From: Mucilaginibacter sp. SG564
GTDB lineage: Bacteria > Bacteroidota > Bacteroidia > Sphingobacteriales > Sphingobacteriaceae
DNA length: 64,000 bases
Reading direction: 5' to 3'
NCBI RefSeq assembly: GCF_013149275.1
Contig: NZ_JABGNA010000002.1
Coordinates: 434,001 to 498,000, forward strand
The number at the start of each line of letters is the position of its first letter. The first letter of the stretch is position 1. The position numbers and the translations under genes were made by a program. Shown piece after piece: positions 63,931 to 64,000 of the stretch. The notes under the pieces were generated by a model that was given only the letters and a program-made list of their open reading frames with translations, was not told the DNA's origin and did no database searches.

Positions 63931-63986
63931 AGAGAGTCAGGAATCAAGATGGAAGAAAGGTCCTTCGTCTTGATTCCTGACTCTCT
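63931..63986. repeat. Extragenic hairpin with perfect 19-bp stem
   Basis: 63931-63949 (AGAGAGTCAGGAATCAAGA) pairs exactly with 63968-63986 around an 18-base loop. It follows the glucosaminidase gene and may act as a terminator. The TCAGGAATCAAGA motif is likely a dispersed repeat; a partial copy GAGTCAGGAG occurs just before it. Confidence 0.65.
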
Positions 63987-64000
63987 CGATTCTTGTCTCT

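Noticed and set aside
1..64000. CRISPR array, prophage or transposase gene
   Set aside because: No regular direct repeats with unique spacers, no phage structural genes apart from one fibre-like protein, and no transposase motif were found on either strand.

Overview
The window looks like chromosomal DNA of a Bacteroidota species, most likely Sphingobacteriaceae close to Mucilaginibacter or Pedobacter (inferred; no marker gene such as 16S rRNA is present). The support is SusC/SusD pairs, an ECF sigma/FecR pair, gliding lipoprotein GldH, several promoters with the Bacteroidota -7 element TAnnTTTG, and palindromic extragenic repeats of the type common in this family. Layout: (1) 1-735 holds the tail of an NAD-dependent epimerase and a 0.5 kb stretch dense in palindromes. 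(2) 735-16834 is a polysaccharide utilization locus read leftward: ECF sigma factor, FecR, SusC, SusD, a FAS1 lipoprotein, a Tat-exported GH28-like protein, a PL6 lyase, a beta-helix/F5-8C protein, a GH29 alpha-L-fucosidase, a jelly-roll lyase-like protein, and an AraC regulator. Together these suggest import and breakdown of a fucosylated, uronic-acid-containing polysaccharide. (3) 17172-22760 reads rightward: a TonB-dependent receptor without SusD, a beta-helix lipoprotein, a histidine phosphatase and a DUF937-like protein. (4) 22984-31398 is a leftward polymorphic-toxin operon: tail-fibre-like protein, SpvB/RHS-like protein, RHS protein with a C-terminal HHIVEQ nuclease-like domain, and a translationally coupled DUF2019 immunity protein. 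(5) 31941-49629 is mostly housekeeping: tRNA-Pro, serine hydrolase, DUF4175 coiled-coil protein, RsbW-like ATPase, YbeY, glutathione peroxidase, Mla lipid transporter, pirin, ABC-F protein, MnmG, a Big_5 lipoprotein, gamma carbonic anhydrase and tRNA-Gly. (6) 49645-64000 carries NadB, NadA, ThiL, RmuC, the GldH/RicT/HolB cluster, RuvX, a GxxExxY protein, an O-methyltransferase and a GH73-like glucosaminidase. The most notable non-coding signals are three parS-like palindromes spaced exactly 74 bp apart just before mnmG, and a nadB-nadA intergenic region 6.5 kb away with several DnaA-box-like 9-mers. Together they suggest an origin-proximal segment (inference). A GxxExxY gene bracketed by a perfect 25-bp inverted repeat and the RHS toxin/immunity operon are the best candidates for accessory systems. 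No CRISPR array, rRNA gene, transposase or phage module was seen.
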